Source of the DNA: Streptomyces sp. NBC_00250
Lineage (GTDB): Bacteria > Actinomycetota > Actinomycetes > Streptomycetales > Streptomycetaceae
Reading direction: 5' to 3'
Length of the DNA stretch: 64,000 bases
Assembly: GCF_036192275.1 (NCBI RefSeq)
Contig: NZ_CP108088.1
Span: forward strand, 8,728,001 to 8,792,000
Position 1 is the first letter of the stretch, and every line of letters begins with the position of its first letter. The position numbers and the translations under genes were made by a program. The notes below the pieces were generated by a model. The model saw only the letters and a list, made by a program, of their open reading frames with translations. It had not been told where the DNA came from and made no database searches. This document shows positions 1 through 7,857 of the stretch, one piece after another.

Positions 1-513
1 GCCGCCGCCGACCACCACGAACCGCAGCCGCGCGGCCCGCTCCTCCTCGTCGTTGCTCGCGTCCGCCAGATCCAGCTGCGCGATGACGTGGTCGCGGATG
101 TACACCGCCTCGGCGAGCGTCTTCATCCCGCGCGCGTGGTCGGCGAGCCCCGGGATGTCGAAACTGCGGGTCACGCTGCCGGGCGCGAGCACCAGATGGT
201 CGTACGGCTCGGTCACGTACTCCCCGGCGATCGTCCGCACCACACAGACCTTCGCCGCGGTGTCCACACCGACCACGCCACCGGGCACGATCCGGGTGCG
301 GTGCCGTTCGCTGCGCCGCAGCGAGAGCGCGACCGACTGCGGGGTCAGCACCCCCGCCGCCACCTGGGGGAGCAGCGGCAGATACAGCTGGTACGAGAAC
401 GGCGAAAGCAGCGCGAGCTGCGCCTCCCGCTCCGCGAGGCGTCGTTCGAGCCTCCGTACGCAGGCCACTCCGGCGAATCCGGCGCCCACCACGAGAATCC
501 TCGGTCGCGTCAC
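1..513 (-). CDS. NAD(P)/FAD-dependent oxidoreductase, NDH-2-like (partial)
   Basis: The N-terminal 171 codons of a flavoprotein run off the left edge. It starts at GTG (513) and immediately shows a Rossmann beta-strand with the dinucleotide motif GAGFAG at residues 10-15, then the segment SPFSYQLYLPLLPQVAAG typical of type II NADH dehydrogenases and sulfide:quinone-type reductases, and the LVLAPGS strand of the FAD domain. The last visible residues, RFVVVGG, begin the second (NADH-binding) Rossmann fold. The family transfers electrons from NADH to quinone at the inner face of the membrane without pumping protons. The C-terminal half, including any membrane-anchoring helix, lies outside the window, so a carotenoid- or ferredoxin-linked reductase cannot be excluded. 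Confidence 0.85.
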   Translation of the reverse strand, partial: MTRPRILVVGAGFAGVACVRRLERRLAEREAQLALLSPFSYQLYLPLLPQVAAGVLTPQSVALSLRRSERHRTRIVPGGVVGVDTAAKVCVVRTIAGEYVTEPYDHLVLAPGSVTRSFDIPGLADHARGMKTLAEAVYIRDHVIAQLDLADASNDEEERAARLRFVVVGGG

Positions 514-567
514 GCTGTCCGCCCTTCCGTATGAGCGTGCAAGAAGCCAACGGATAGGGCCGAGTAA

Positions 568-765
568 GGCACGTATGGCAATTTCGCCGATTATCCGTGG
601 TTCACCCTTTTTATCGTCATTGCGGCAGGATCGCTCTTCGGCATGGTCCGCCTCGGGCCGGTCGGGCTCGGCGCCGTGGGCGCCCTCTTCGCGGGCCGCC
701 CGCTCGGCCCGCCCGACCCGGACACCGCCCCCGCCGTCCCCACGGGGCTCCGGTCGCCCGGCTGA
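568..765 (+). pseudogene. N-terminal remnant of an integral-membrane transporter
   Basis: In one frame this stretch reads through PWFTLFIVIAAGSLFGMVRL and then a Gly/Ala/Leu-rich second hydrophobic segment before ending at TGA 763-765. Two helices separated by a basic RxxLG turn resemble the start of aspartate-alanine exchanger (AspT/YidE) type carriers. The frame is closed by TAA at 565-567 and has no ATG or GTG before the hydrophobic part, and it ends after about 65 codons in a Pro-rich tail. I read it as a decayed fragment left by deletion. It could also be chance coding-like sequence; only the two helices support it. Confidence 0.4.
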
Positions 766-863
766 GGCGACCGGGTTACGTTGCCCGGGGACCCCGGCCG
801 CCACGGCGCGCCGGCGACGTCCCGCACCCTCGTGCACCCCTCGCGGAAGGCAGGACCGCCCGC

Positions 864-1433
864 ATGACCACGTACCAGGTCGGCTACTTCGTCGGCAGCC
901 TCTCGACGAAGTCCATCAACCGGATCCTCTCCCGGGCCCTGATCCGCGTCGCCCCCGCCGGGCTCGAGTTCCGGGAGATCCCCATCAAGGACCTCCCGCT
1001 CTACAACCACGACTTCGACGCCGACTACCCGCCCGAGGGCCAGGCCCTCAAGGACGCCATCGCGGCCGTCGACGCCGTCCTCTTCGTCACCCCGGAGTAC
1101 AACCGGTCCATCCCCGGCGGCCTCAAGAACGCCATCGACTGGGCCAGCCGCCCCTGGGGCACCAACTCCTTCACCCACAAGCCGTCGGCCGTCATCGGCG
1201 CCTCACCCGGCAAGATCGGCACCGCCGTCGCCCAGCAGAGCCTCCGCTCGGTGCTGAGCTTCTGCAACTCCCCGCAGATGAACGCCCCGGAGGCGTACAT
1301 CCAGTTCACCCCGGGGCTCTTCGGCGACGACGGCGAGGTCACCGACCCGACGACCATGCAGTTCCTCTCCGACTTCATGGCCGACTTCAAGACCTTCGTC
1401 GAACGCGTCCTGACGGTCCTGCCGCAGCGCTGA
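864..1433 (+). CDS. NADPH-dependent FMN reductase
   Basis: A 189-residue flavodoxin-like protein that reduces FMN or quinone-like substrates with NAD(P)H. The FMN-phosphate loop is GSLSTKSINR (residues 10-19) and the second flavin motif is PEYNRSIPGGLKNAIDWAS, both hallmarks of the NADPH_dep_FMN_red / ChrR-ArsH-like family. Length matches the family. The ATG at 864 has a purine-rich GGAAGG about 13 bases upstream and is preferred over longer in-frame extensions, which encode Arg/Pro-rich non-protein-like sequence. It converges on the lipoprotein gene with only 21 bases between them. The partner using the reduced flavin is not evident nearby. Confidence 0.9.
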   Translation: MTTYQVGYFVGSLSTKSINRILSRALIRVAPAGLEFREIPIKDLPLYNHDFDADYPPEGQALKDAIAAVDAVLFVTPEYNRSIPGGLKNAIDWASRPWGTNSFTHKPSAVIGASPGKIGTAVAQQSLRSVLSFCNSPQMNAPEAYIQFTPGLFGDDGEVTDPTTMQFLSDFMADFKTFVERVLTVLPQR

Positions 1434-1454
1434 CGATCCCCGGGCCGCCGCGCG

Positions 1455-2660
1455 TCAGAGGACCACGATCCCCAGCGGCCGCGAACCCGCCTCAAGGCGA
1501 CGGGTGTCGCCCGTGTCGAGGTCGACGATGCTCAAGCCGTCCCAGTACCCGTCCCGGGTGAACCCGCCGGTCACATAGGCGGTGCGTCCGTCCTTCGACA
1601 CGGCCACGTCCTCGTGCGGCCCTTCCAGGGGGTAGACCCGCTCCGCGCCGCCGGGGGTCCGGACCGTCAGCGAGGGGCCGCGGTCCTCGTCCGGGTCGAT
1701 CGGGCCCGTGCCCACCGTCAGCAGCGTTCCGTCGGACGTCACCGTGGCGCCGTGCTGGTGGGTGTCGGCCGTCATCGGCTCGATCGTCGTGCGGCCCGTC
1801 CGCGGGTCGACGACCGCGAGCCGCTCGCCCTCGAAGGGCAACAGCAGCTTTCCGTCCGAGGGCCGAACGGCCGTGTAGTGCGGCTTCAGCCAGGAACCGA
1901 GCCCGCCCTCCGTGCCGTACGGGGCGACCTCCACCCGGCGTGCCTCCAGGGTCCCCGCGGAGACGACCGTGACGTCGAAGGAGTCGTGGTTCGTCGCGTA
2001 CACCTCGGCGCCGTCCCGTGACACGTCCACGTCGAAGGGACGCCGGCCGACCGGCACGGTGTCCGTGACCCGCAGGGCCGCGGTGTCGATCACTTCCAGG
2101 GTGCCGTTCCCACCGGGCACGTTGACCCCCACGTACACCCGGCGCCCGTCCGGCGCGAGCGCGATGCCCATGCCGCCGCCCCGGTACTCGCCCGTGGTCA
2201 CGGGCCCGGCGTCCGTCTCGTACGGGACGAGCGCGAGCCGCTGCCGGGTCGTCGTGTCCACGACGGCCACGCCCTCCGCGGTCGCCACCCAGGCCCGGCC
2301 GTCCTTGCCGACGACGAGGCCGTAGGGCGCCGTGCCGACCTCGACGGAACCGGTGGCACCCCGAGCCGGGTCGACGAAGGTGACCGTGTCGGAGCCGAAA
2401 TCGCTGACCAGGAGCGTCCCTGGAGCGGGCTTGCCGGCCGGCGCGGGCGTCACGGTGACGGCGGAACCTGAGGGGGACGGCGCCGTGTCGGGGGAGCCGG
2501 ACGGGGACGGCGCGGTGGTGGGAGACGCCCCCGCCGCCGTCGAACCCGTCGCGGAGGCCGCCCCTCCGGAGCTCTGCGCGCACCCGGCGAGCAGGACCAC
2601 GGCCACCGCCCCGGGCAGGAGCACCCGGGCGGTACGGGACGCACGGCGGTACTTCGTCAT
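1455..2660 (-). CDS. YncE-like beta-propeller lipoprotein
   Basis: A 401-residue secreted lipoprotein. The signal sequence has a basic start (MTKYRRASR), a hydrophobic core and the lipobox LLAGC with Cys27 as the acylated residue. Residues about 30-75 are a Ser/Pro/Ala/Gly linker with two SPSGS-like repeats. The rest is a seven-bladed-propeller type YncE/40-residue-repeat protein: blades such as GTLLVSDFGSDTVTFVDPA, GRAWVATAEGVAVVDTTT and RRVYVGVNVPGG recur every 40 or so residues. Such propellers bind ligands or cell-wall partners; the exact ligand is unknown. Start at 2660 is chosen because the signal peptide begins there; the upstream in-frame extension is low-complexity. A possible TAG- or peptidoglycan-associated sensor role is inference only. 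Confidence 0.87.
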   Translation of the reverse strand: MTKYRRASRTARVLLPGAVAVVLLAGCAQSSGGAASATGSTAAGASPTTAPSPSGSPDTAPSPSGSAVTVTPAPAGKPAPGTLLVSDFGSDTVTFVDPARGATGSVEVGTAPYGLVVGKDGRAWVATAEGVAVVDTTTRQRLALVPYETDAGPVTTGEYRGGGMGIALAPDGRRVYVGVNVPGGNGTLEVIDTAALRVTDTVPVGRRPFDVDVSRDGAEVYATNHDSFDVTVVSAGTLEARRVEVAPYGTEGGLGSWLKPHYTAVRPSDGKLLLPFEGERLAVVDPRTGRTTIEPMTADTHQHGATVTSDGTLLTVGTGPIDPDEDRGPSLTVRTPGGAERVYPLEGPHEDVAVSKDGRTAYVTGGFTRDGYWDGLSIVDLDTGDTRRLEAGSRPLGIVVL

Positions 2661-2928
2661 GGCGGACTCCTCGGTACGGCGAACACGGGCGGCCCCGCCG
2701 GAAGACGAGCCCGCACCCTGCCCCGATCCTCCGCCCGCGCACGGCCCCGCACGGTCCGACAGCCGGCCCTCACCCGGTGGCGGGACGGACGACATCGGGG
2801 TCGACCGAACGGTTGACCCCGATGTGCCCCCGACAGCTTCCGGCAGATCCCCGGACCCGTATCCCCCGACCGGGATCCCCGACCCGGATACCGGGCCACG
2901 AACCCCCGCCGACGACTACCGTGGCGGG

Positions 2929-3360
2929 ATGACCGAACCCTGGCAGGAGTCGGCCCCCGGCGTCCTGAGACTCCCTTCCGGACGGCTGGTGCGCGGCCGC
3001 GCCCTGCGCCACCCGCTGCCCGGCGGGACCCGCCCGACCTACGCCGTCCACCTGCTCGGCAGGAAGCCGCCCGAGGTCCCGTGGGAGTCGGTGTGGCTCC
3101 GCTGGCCGGACTTCCGCCTCCCCACCGACCGGGACAGGGCCCGCGCCGTCCTCACCGATGCCTGGGAGCGCGCCGCGGAGGAACGGGTCGAGGTCGCCTG
3201 CGGAGGCGGGCGGGGCCGTACCGGAACTGCCCTGGCCTGCCTCGCCGTCCTCGACGGAGTCCCGGCCGACGAGGCCGTCGACCACGTCCGCCGCCACTAC
3301 GACCGGCACGCCGTGGAGACCCCCTGGCAGCGCCGCTACGTCCGTCGCTTCAGCTCTTGA
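2929..3360 (+). CDS. Protein-tyrosine phosphatase-like protein
   Basis: A 143-residue cytoplasmic protein with the cysteine phosphatase P-loop VACGGGRGRTGT (Cys-x5-Arg, followed by Thr-Gly) near residue 90, as in dual-specificity phosphatases. An upstream Asp-containing loop (WPDFRLPTDRD) could provide the general acid, matching the WPD loop. The C-terminus HVRRHYDRHAVETPWQRRYV is the usual last helix of small bacterial members in which the substrate is unknown. ATG at 2929 follows a GGCGGG purine stretch. Its stop overlaps the convergent hydrolase gene by 11 bp. Substrate could be a phosphoprotein, phosphoinositide or a small phosphate ester. Confidence 0.8.
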   Translation: MTEPWQESAPGVLRLPSGRLVRGRALRHPLPGGTRPTYAVHLLGRKPPEVPWESVWLRWPDFRLPTDRDRARAVLTDAWERAAEERVEVACGGGRGRTGTALACLAVLDGVPADEAVDHVRRHYDRHAVETPWQRRYVRRFSS

Positions 3361-3931
3361 CGCCGTCCAGGAAGCACACCGCCCGCTCCACGCACAGCGC
3401 GGCCGCCTCCGGAACGTAGGACGACCCGCCGCGCTCCGCGAACAGGTGCGAACTCCCCGGATACAGGAACAGCCTCCGGTCCGTCGCGTCCGCGACCAGC
3501 GCGCGGGCCGCCGCCAGATCGCCCTCCTCGACGAAGAACGGATCGGCGTCCATCCCGTGCACCTGCGCGGGGACGCCCGCCGGCCAGGCCGCGCCGAACT
3601 CCGTCACCGGCAGGCAGGCACTGAACAGCAGCGCGCCGAGCGCCCCGGCCCGGGTCTGCGCCAGCTTCTGGGCGGGCACCGCTCCGAGGGAGAACCCGGC
3701 GTAGACGATCTCCTCGGGCAGCTCGGCCGCGGCCCGCTCGCCGCGCGCGACCAAGGCGCCGAAGCCGATCTCCTGGGCGTACCCGACGCCGGCCTCCAGA
3801 TCGGTGAACGTACGCCCCTCGTACAGGTCGGGCGTGTGCACGGTGTGCCCCGCCCGGCGCAGCTCCCCGGCGAACGCGCCGACGCCCTCGGTCAGCCCGA
3901 GAGCGTGGTGGAAGAGCAGAACCTCAGCCAT
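3350..3931 (-). CDS. Dienelactone hydrolase family protein
   Basis: A 193-residue alpha/beta-hydrolase. The first strand and oxyanion region read MAEVLLFHHALGLT, and the nucleophile elbow appears as VYAGFSLGAVPAQ, i.e. G-F-S-L-G with Ser as nucleophile rather than the Cys of classical dienelactone hydrolase. The family Asp lies in the HGMDADPFF region and the catalytic His is in YPGSSHLFAE. Small actinobacterial members are widespread esterases of unknown substrate. ATG 3931 directly precedes the first beta-strand. The gene stands alone, facing the phosphatase gene. Confidence 0.85.
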   Translation of the reverse strand: MAEVLLFHHALGLTEGVGAFAGELRRAGHTVHTPDLYEGRTFTDLEAGVGYAQEIGFGALVARGERAAAELPEEIVYAGFSLGAVPAQKLAQTRAGALGALLFSACLPVTEFGAAWPAGVPAQVHGMDADPFFVEEGDLAAARALVADATDRRLFLYPGSSHLFAERGGSSYVPEAAALCVERAVCFLDGVKS

Positions 3932-4097
3932 GTCGTCATCCCCAGTTGTCCGTACGCGGCCCACCCCCACTACGGCGCGGGCCGTCCGGGAAGCAGCATG
4001 GCGTACGGCACTGACAACGCCCCGAACCGCGGCGGACGGGCCCAGGGAGTGTCCGGATCCGTCGGCAACGCCGCGGACGAGGTCCCGAGACGTTCGG

Positions 4098-4424
4098 CTA
4101 GCGCATCGGCCGGTGCGGCAGGACCGCGCCCGCCTGGCCCACGACGCCCGCCGGCCCGCCGACACCCATCGGCCCGACACCCGGGTGAGCGCCGGCACCC
4201 GGGTGCGCACCCGCGCCCGGACCCAGTGCGGCGTGGGCGACGGCACCCGTGTGGGCGACGACGCCCTGCTGCTGCGGCACCGGGACGCCCTGCGGCGGCA
4301 CCTGGATGACCCGGCTCAGGTCCCGCAGAACCTCCTCCGCGACCTGGCGGACGTCACCCGGAACATCCCCCCGCTCCCGTATGAGCTCGGCGTAGATCGG
4401 TGCCGTACCGTCCGCGTGGTTCAT
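4098..4424 (-). CDS. Small conserved-type protein with Pro/Gly/Ala/His-rich tail
   Basis: A 108-residue protein that I do not recognise. Residues 1-45 look like a folded helical segment (MNHADGTAPIYAELIRERGD, then a Val/Glu/Leu-rich helix ending DLSRVIQ). The remainder is low-complexity: PQGVPVPQQQG followed by repeats of GAxAH and GAGAHPG. The ATG at 4424 has GGAAGCGAG upstream. The N-terminal half has normal coding bias, which argues for a real gene; the tail resembles disordered regions in actinobacterial secreted or DNA-binding proteins, but no signal peptide or charged DNA-binding patch is seen. Function unknown. Confidence 0.6.
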   Translation of the reverse strand: MNHADGTAPIYAELIRERGDVPGDVRQVAEEVLRDLSRVIQVPPQGVPVPQQQGVVAHTGAVAHAALGPGAGAHPGAGAHPGVGPMGVGGPAGVVGQAGAVLPHRPMR

Positions 4425-4650
4425 GGAGCTCGCTTCCTTCGTCTGCGCCGGTGACGTCACCGACGGGGAGACGGCGAGTCTACGGGGCCCCACCGACACG
4501 CCCTGGCTCTAGGGGGCGTCTTGTAGGTCACGCCCGACCTCCCCCTCGGGCCCCGCGGACCGCCCCGCCACGCCCGCGTGCCCCGATATTCGCTGTCCTC
4601 CCGGGCCCCACCGGCCGAGAATGGATCACCGAACAACCGGGAGGGACCCC

Positions 4651-5859
4651 ATGAGCCAGGCGACCCTGACTCTGCACGACCTGATGCCGTCCGAGGAGCT
4701 CGCCGCCGCACTCGCGGACGGGCACGTCACGCGCAAGCGGCACCCCGAGCTGCCGCTGTCGATCTACACCTACACGCGCGCGTGCCAGTACGCCCAGCAC
4801 TGGAACCGGGCGACCACGCGCTGCCGCGGACTCGTCGCCGACGACGCCACCGGACGGATCGTCGCGCTCCCCCTCCCCAAGTTCTTCAACGTCTCCGAGC
4901 ACGCCGGCGGCCGCCCCTACGCGCCGCCGCTGCCCGAGGAACCCTTCGAGGTGTACGACAAGGTCGACGGCAGCCTCGGTGTGGTCTTCCACTACGACGA
5001 CCGCTGGCGGGTCGCCTCCAAGGGCTCCTTCACCAGCACCCAGGCCACCTGGGCACAGCGCCGGCTCGACGCGGCCGACACGACGGGCCTGACGCCCGGC
5101 GTCACGTACCTCGCCGAGATCCTCTACCCGGGCAACCGGATCGTCGTGAACTACGGCGAGCGCCGCGACCTCGTCCTGCTCGCCGCCTTCGACCGGGACG
5201 GTACCGAGGTCCCGCTCGCCGAGGCCGCCACCGGCTGGCAGCCCGTCGGCTCCGTCGTCCGCACCTGGCCCGCCATGGGCATCGCCGAGCTCGTCGCCCT
5301 GACCGAGTCCAACACCCTCCCCGGCGGTCACCGGGCCACCGGCACCGACGCCGAGGGCTTCGTGCTGCGCTTCGCCTCCGGCGTGCGCGCCAAGGCCAAG
5401 CTCGCCGAGTACGTACGCCTCCACAAGGTGCTCACGGGCGTCACCGAGCGCGACATCTGGCGCGGCCACGGCATCCAGCGCTTCGCCGCCCTCCCGGCCG
5501 GCGAAGTCGCCAAGGGCATCGGCTGCTCGATCGCCGACGTCGAGGCCGACGGCGGCAAGCCGCTGGACGCCCTCCTGGAGCAGGTGCCGGACGAGTTCGA
5601 CGCCTGGGTGCGCGAGGTGATCGGCCGCCTCGAAGCGGCGGCCGCCGAGCGTGAGCGGGCCGTCGACGAGGAGTACGCGCGCGTGGCCCACCTCGCCGAC
5701 GACCGGGGCGCCTTCGCCCGCGCCGCCGCCGGGGTGGCCGACCGCGGCCTGCGCGCCGCCCTCTTCCTGCGCCTCGACGGGCGCCCGACCGAACTCCTCG
5801 TATGGCGCCAGCTGCGCCCCGAGGCCACCGACCCCTTCGCCAACGACCAGGAGAACTGA
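4651..5859 (+). CDS. T4 Rnl1-like RNA ligase
   Basis: A 402-residue ATP-dependent RNA ligase of the nucleotidyltransferase superfamily. Motif I is KVDGS (residues 104-108), Lys104 being the predicted adenylation site; RCRGLV just upstream matches the conserved Arg; LPKFFNVSEH is the next core motif; EGFVLRF is motif IV; and AKAKLAEYVRLHK is motif V, the form typical of T4 RNA ligase 1. A helical C-terminal domain follows, as in Rnl1. The enzyme would join 3'-OH and 5'-phosphate RNA ends. ATG 4651 has GGGAGGG upstream; a longer in-frame start at 4621 is less likely. Only 2 bp separate it from the kinase-phosphatase gene, so the two are almost certainly co-transcribed as an RNA-repair pair. Confidence 0.9.
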   Translation: MSQATLTLHDLMPSEELAAALADGHVTRKRHPELPLSIYTYTRACQYAQHWNRATTRCRGLVADDATGRIVALPLPKFFNVSEHAGGRPYAPPLPEEPFEVYDKVDGSLGVVFHYDDRWRVASKGSFTSTQATWAQRRLDAADTTGLTPGVTYLAEILYPGNRIVVNYGERRDLVLLAAFDRDGTEVPLAEAATGWQPVGSVVRTWPAMGIAELVALTESNTLPGGHRATGTDAEGFVLRFASGVRAKAKLAEYVRLHKVLTGVTERDIWRGHGIQRFAALPAGEVAKGIGCSIADVEADGGKPLDALLEQVPDEFDAWVREVIGRLEAAAAERERAVDEEYARVAHLADDRGAFARAAAGVADRGLRAALFLRLDGRPTELLVWRQLRPEATDPFANDQEN

Positions 5860-5861
5860 CC

Positions 5862-6779
5862 GTGCCTGTCGTCCATGTCATGACCGGCCTCCCGGCCTCC
5901 GGGAAGACGACGGCCGCCCGTGCCCTCCAGGCGGCCGCCGAGGGACGCGTGCGGCGCGTCAACCTCGACGACCTCCGCTCCATGCTCGACGTCCCCTCGC
6001 CGGACCGCGGCCGCTCCCACAAGCACGAGCAGACCGTGCTCGGCATCCAGGACGCCGCCGTCCGCGCCGCCGTCGACGACGGCTTCGACGTCGTCGTCGA
6101 CAACACCCATCTGACCCCGCACATCCCGAAGCGGCTGAAGGCCGCCGTGGGAGGCCTCGCCACCTTCGCCGTCCACGACTTCACCGAGGTCCCCGTCGAC
6201 GAGTGCGTGCGCCGCGACGCCGCCCGCGAGCGGCCCGTCGGCGAGGAGATCATCCGCATCCTCGCCGAGAAGCACGCCAAGGCCACCCGGGGCGGCTGGC
6301 GGCTCACCGCGGACTGGCTCAACGACCGCCCCACGGTCGGAGCGCCCTACGTCCCCGACCCCGGCCTCCCCACCGCCGTCATGTGCGACATCGACGGCAC
6401 CCTCGCGCTGCGCGTCGACCGGGGCCCGTACGACTTCAGGTACTGCGACCGCGACCTGCTCAACGTCTCGGTGCGGGACGCCCTGCGCGCCTTCCGGCAC
6501 ACCGAGCAGGACAGGATCGTGCTGCTGTCCGGGCGGAGCGAGGACCACCGCGCGCTCACCGAGGCCTGGCTCGCCCACCACGAGGTGCCGTACGACGAAC
6601 TGTGGATGCGGGCGTCCGGCGACGGCCGCGGCGACGACCTCGTGAAGGCCGAGCTCTTCGACGCCCAGGTGCGCCACCGGTACAACGTGCGCGTCTCGCT
6701 CGACGACCGTGACCGCGTCGTCGCCCTCTGGCGCCGGATGGGCCTGCCCACCTGGCAGGTCAACTACGGCGACTTCTGA
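5862..6779 (+). CDS. pnkp: T4-type polynucleotide 5'-kinase/3'-phosphatase
   Basis: A 305-residue bifunctional end-healing enzyme, nearly the length of T4 Pnkp (301 aa) and with the same domain order. The N-terminal kinase has P-loop GLPASGKTT (residues 9-17, Lys15), an NLDDLR acceptor-binding segment and the lid region RRDAARERPVG. The C-terminal HAD phosphatase has DIDGTLA (catalytic aspartates), LSGRSEDH and DDRDRVVALWRRMG, and ends WQVNYGDF, like the T4 enzyme. It would phosphorylate 5'-OH ends and remove 2',3'-cyclic or 3'-phosphates so that the upstream ligase can seal. GTG 5862 is chosen because it keeps the first beta-strand before the P-loop; ATG 5880 would remove it. A strong hairpin follows. 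Confidence 0.92.
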   Translation: MPVVHVMTGLPASGKTTAARALQAAAEGRVRRVNLDDLRSMLDVPSPDRGRSHKHEQTVLGIQDAAVRAAVDDGFDVVVDNTHLTPHIPKRLKAAVGGLATFAVHDFTEVPVDECVRRDAARERPVGEEIIRILAEKHAKATRGGWRLTADWLNDRPTVGAPYVPDPGLPTAVMCDIDGTLALRVDRGPYDFRYCDRDLLNVSVRDALRAFRHTEQDRIVLLSGRSEDHRALTEAWLAHHEVPYDELWMRASGDGRGDDLVKAELFDAQVRHRYNVRVSLDDRDRVVALWRRMGLPTWQVNYGDF

Positions 6780-6781
6780 CC

Positions 6782-6830
6782 CACGGCGGCCGGCGCCGCG
6801 GGGGTGGGACCGCCCACCCCCGCCGCCGTG
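6782..6830 (+). terminator. GC-rich hairpin after the RNA-repair pair
   Basis: Arms CACGGCGGC/GGGGGTGGG and CCCACCCCC/GCCGCCGTG pair across an ACCG loop. The left arm carries a 9-base self-complementary insert (around CGGCGCCG), so it may form a branched stem. There is no U-tract, as is usual in Streptomyces. It lies between the Pnkp stop and the RNase HI start. Confidence 0.7.
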
Positions 6831-6843
6831 TCAGGATCGTGGG

Positions 6844-7560
6844 ATGGTGGAAAAGATCATCGCGGCGTGCGACGGCGCGTCCAAGGGAAACCCCGGGCCC
6901 GCGGCCTGGGCATGGGTCATCGGCGGCGCCGACGGAGCGATCGACCGCTGGGAGGCCGGCCCGCTCGGCCGCGCGACCAACAACGTGGCCGAACTCACGG
7001 CCCTGGAACGGCTGCTCGAAACCCTCGACCCGGCGGTGCCGGTCGAGGTCCGGATGGACTCGCAGTACGCCATGAAGGCCGTCACGACCTGGCTCCCCGG
7101 TTGGCGCCGCAAGGGCTGGAAGACCTCCTCCGGCAGCCCCGTCGCCAACAAGGACCTGGTCGTCCGCATCGACGCGCTGCTCACCGGCCGGCGCGTCGAC
7201 TTCGTCTATGTGCCCGCGCACCAGGTCGACGGGGACCCCCTCAACGACGCGGCCGACCGCGCGGCCAGCCACACCGCCCGTACACAGGAGCCCACGGGCT
7301 CCGCCGTCGGTGCCCCGCTGCCGCCTCCGGAAGCCCCGACACGCGCCTCCGCGCCCCGCGCGCGCTCCTCAGCGCCGTCCGGCTCCTCGGGCGCGTCCTC
7401 GACCGACTCCTCCGGTGGCTCGGCCACGCGTCGGAGTCGCCCGTCCGGCGGCACCCTGAAGGCGAGATTCTCCGGCCGCTGCCGTTGCGGCAAGGCCTAC
7501 GACAAGGGCGAGACCATCGCGAAGAACCCCGACGGCTGGGGCCATCCCACCTGCGTCTGA
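6844..7560 (+). CDS. RNase HI-like protein with Cys-containing C-terminal tail
   Basis: A 238-residue protein. Residues 1-145 are an RNase HI domain with the complete active site: Asp10 in CDGASKGNPGP, Glu50 in NNVAELTAL, Asp72 in MDSQYA, His126 in VPAHQ and Asp135 in LNDAADRAA. It should cleave RNA in RNA-DNA hybrids. Residues about 146-205 are a Ser/Pro/Ala/Arg-rich linker. The last 30 residues form a compact element with CRCGKAYDKGETI and a final Cys (GHPTCV), possibly binding zinc or nucleic acid. ATG 6844 is 65 bases after the Pnkp stop with a hairpin between, so it may be transcribed separately. Involvement in RNA repair is only suggested by position. Confidence 0.88.
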   Translation: MVEKIIAACDGASKGNPGPAAWAWVIGGADGAIDRWEAGPLGRATNNVAELTALERLLETLDPAVPVEVRMDSQYAMKAVTTWLPGWRRKGWKTSSGSPVANKDLVVRIDALLTGRRVDFVYVPAHQVDGDPLNDAADRAASHTARTQEPTGSAVGAPLPPPEAPTRASAPRARSSAPSGSSGASSTDSSGGSATRRSRPSGGTLKARFSGRCRCGKAYDKGETIAKNPDGWGHPTCV

Positions 7561-7857
7561 ACCGCTTCCGGACCCTCCGGCCGTCCGACTGGCGGGCGGC
7601 TCCGTCCGTTGCTTGAGACCGGTCCACCCGGGCGCGCGCCAGCCTTCACCCAGGCGTGTACCCGGGTTCGCCGGGGGTTCTGTTCTCCGAGCGCTTGTGG
7701 CTGCATACTGTCCTCCTCGCCACCGGTGACGAACCGTTTTACCTGCTCTTTTGTCGCTCTCTTGACGTGGTCGGCACCGGCGAGAACCTCCCCCTTGCTG
7801 CCGCCGCGGTGACCCCTCGGCGGAAGCTTTCCCTGCCCGTGAAAGACCCGAGGTTCC
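7561..7857. other. Intergenic, no gene seen
   Basis: About 300 bases of lower GC than the surroundings. I see possible promoter elements (TTGTGG with CATACTGT near 7694-7710, and a TTGACG near 7762) but no convincing coding frame; the 67-codon + frame at 7609 is Ser/Pro/Arg-rich and looks spurious. Confidence 0.4.

Noticed and set aside
53..1561. Long plus-strand open frame of 502 codons at the left end
   Set aside because: Arg/Pro/Ser-rich throughout; it crosses the antisense of the dehydrogenase and another frame of the FMN reductase gene.
7609..7812. 67-codon plus frame upstream of the acetyltransferase
   Set aside because: Many Ser/Pro/Cys residues, no ribosome site and no similarity recognised.
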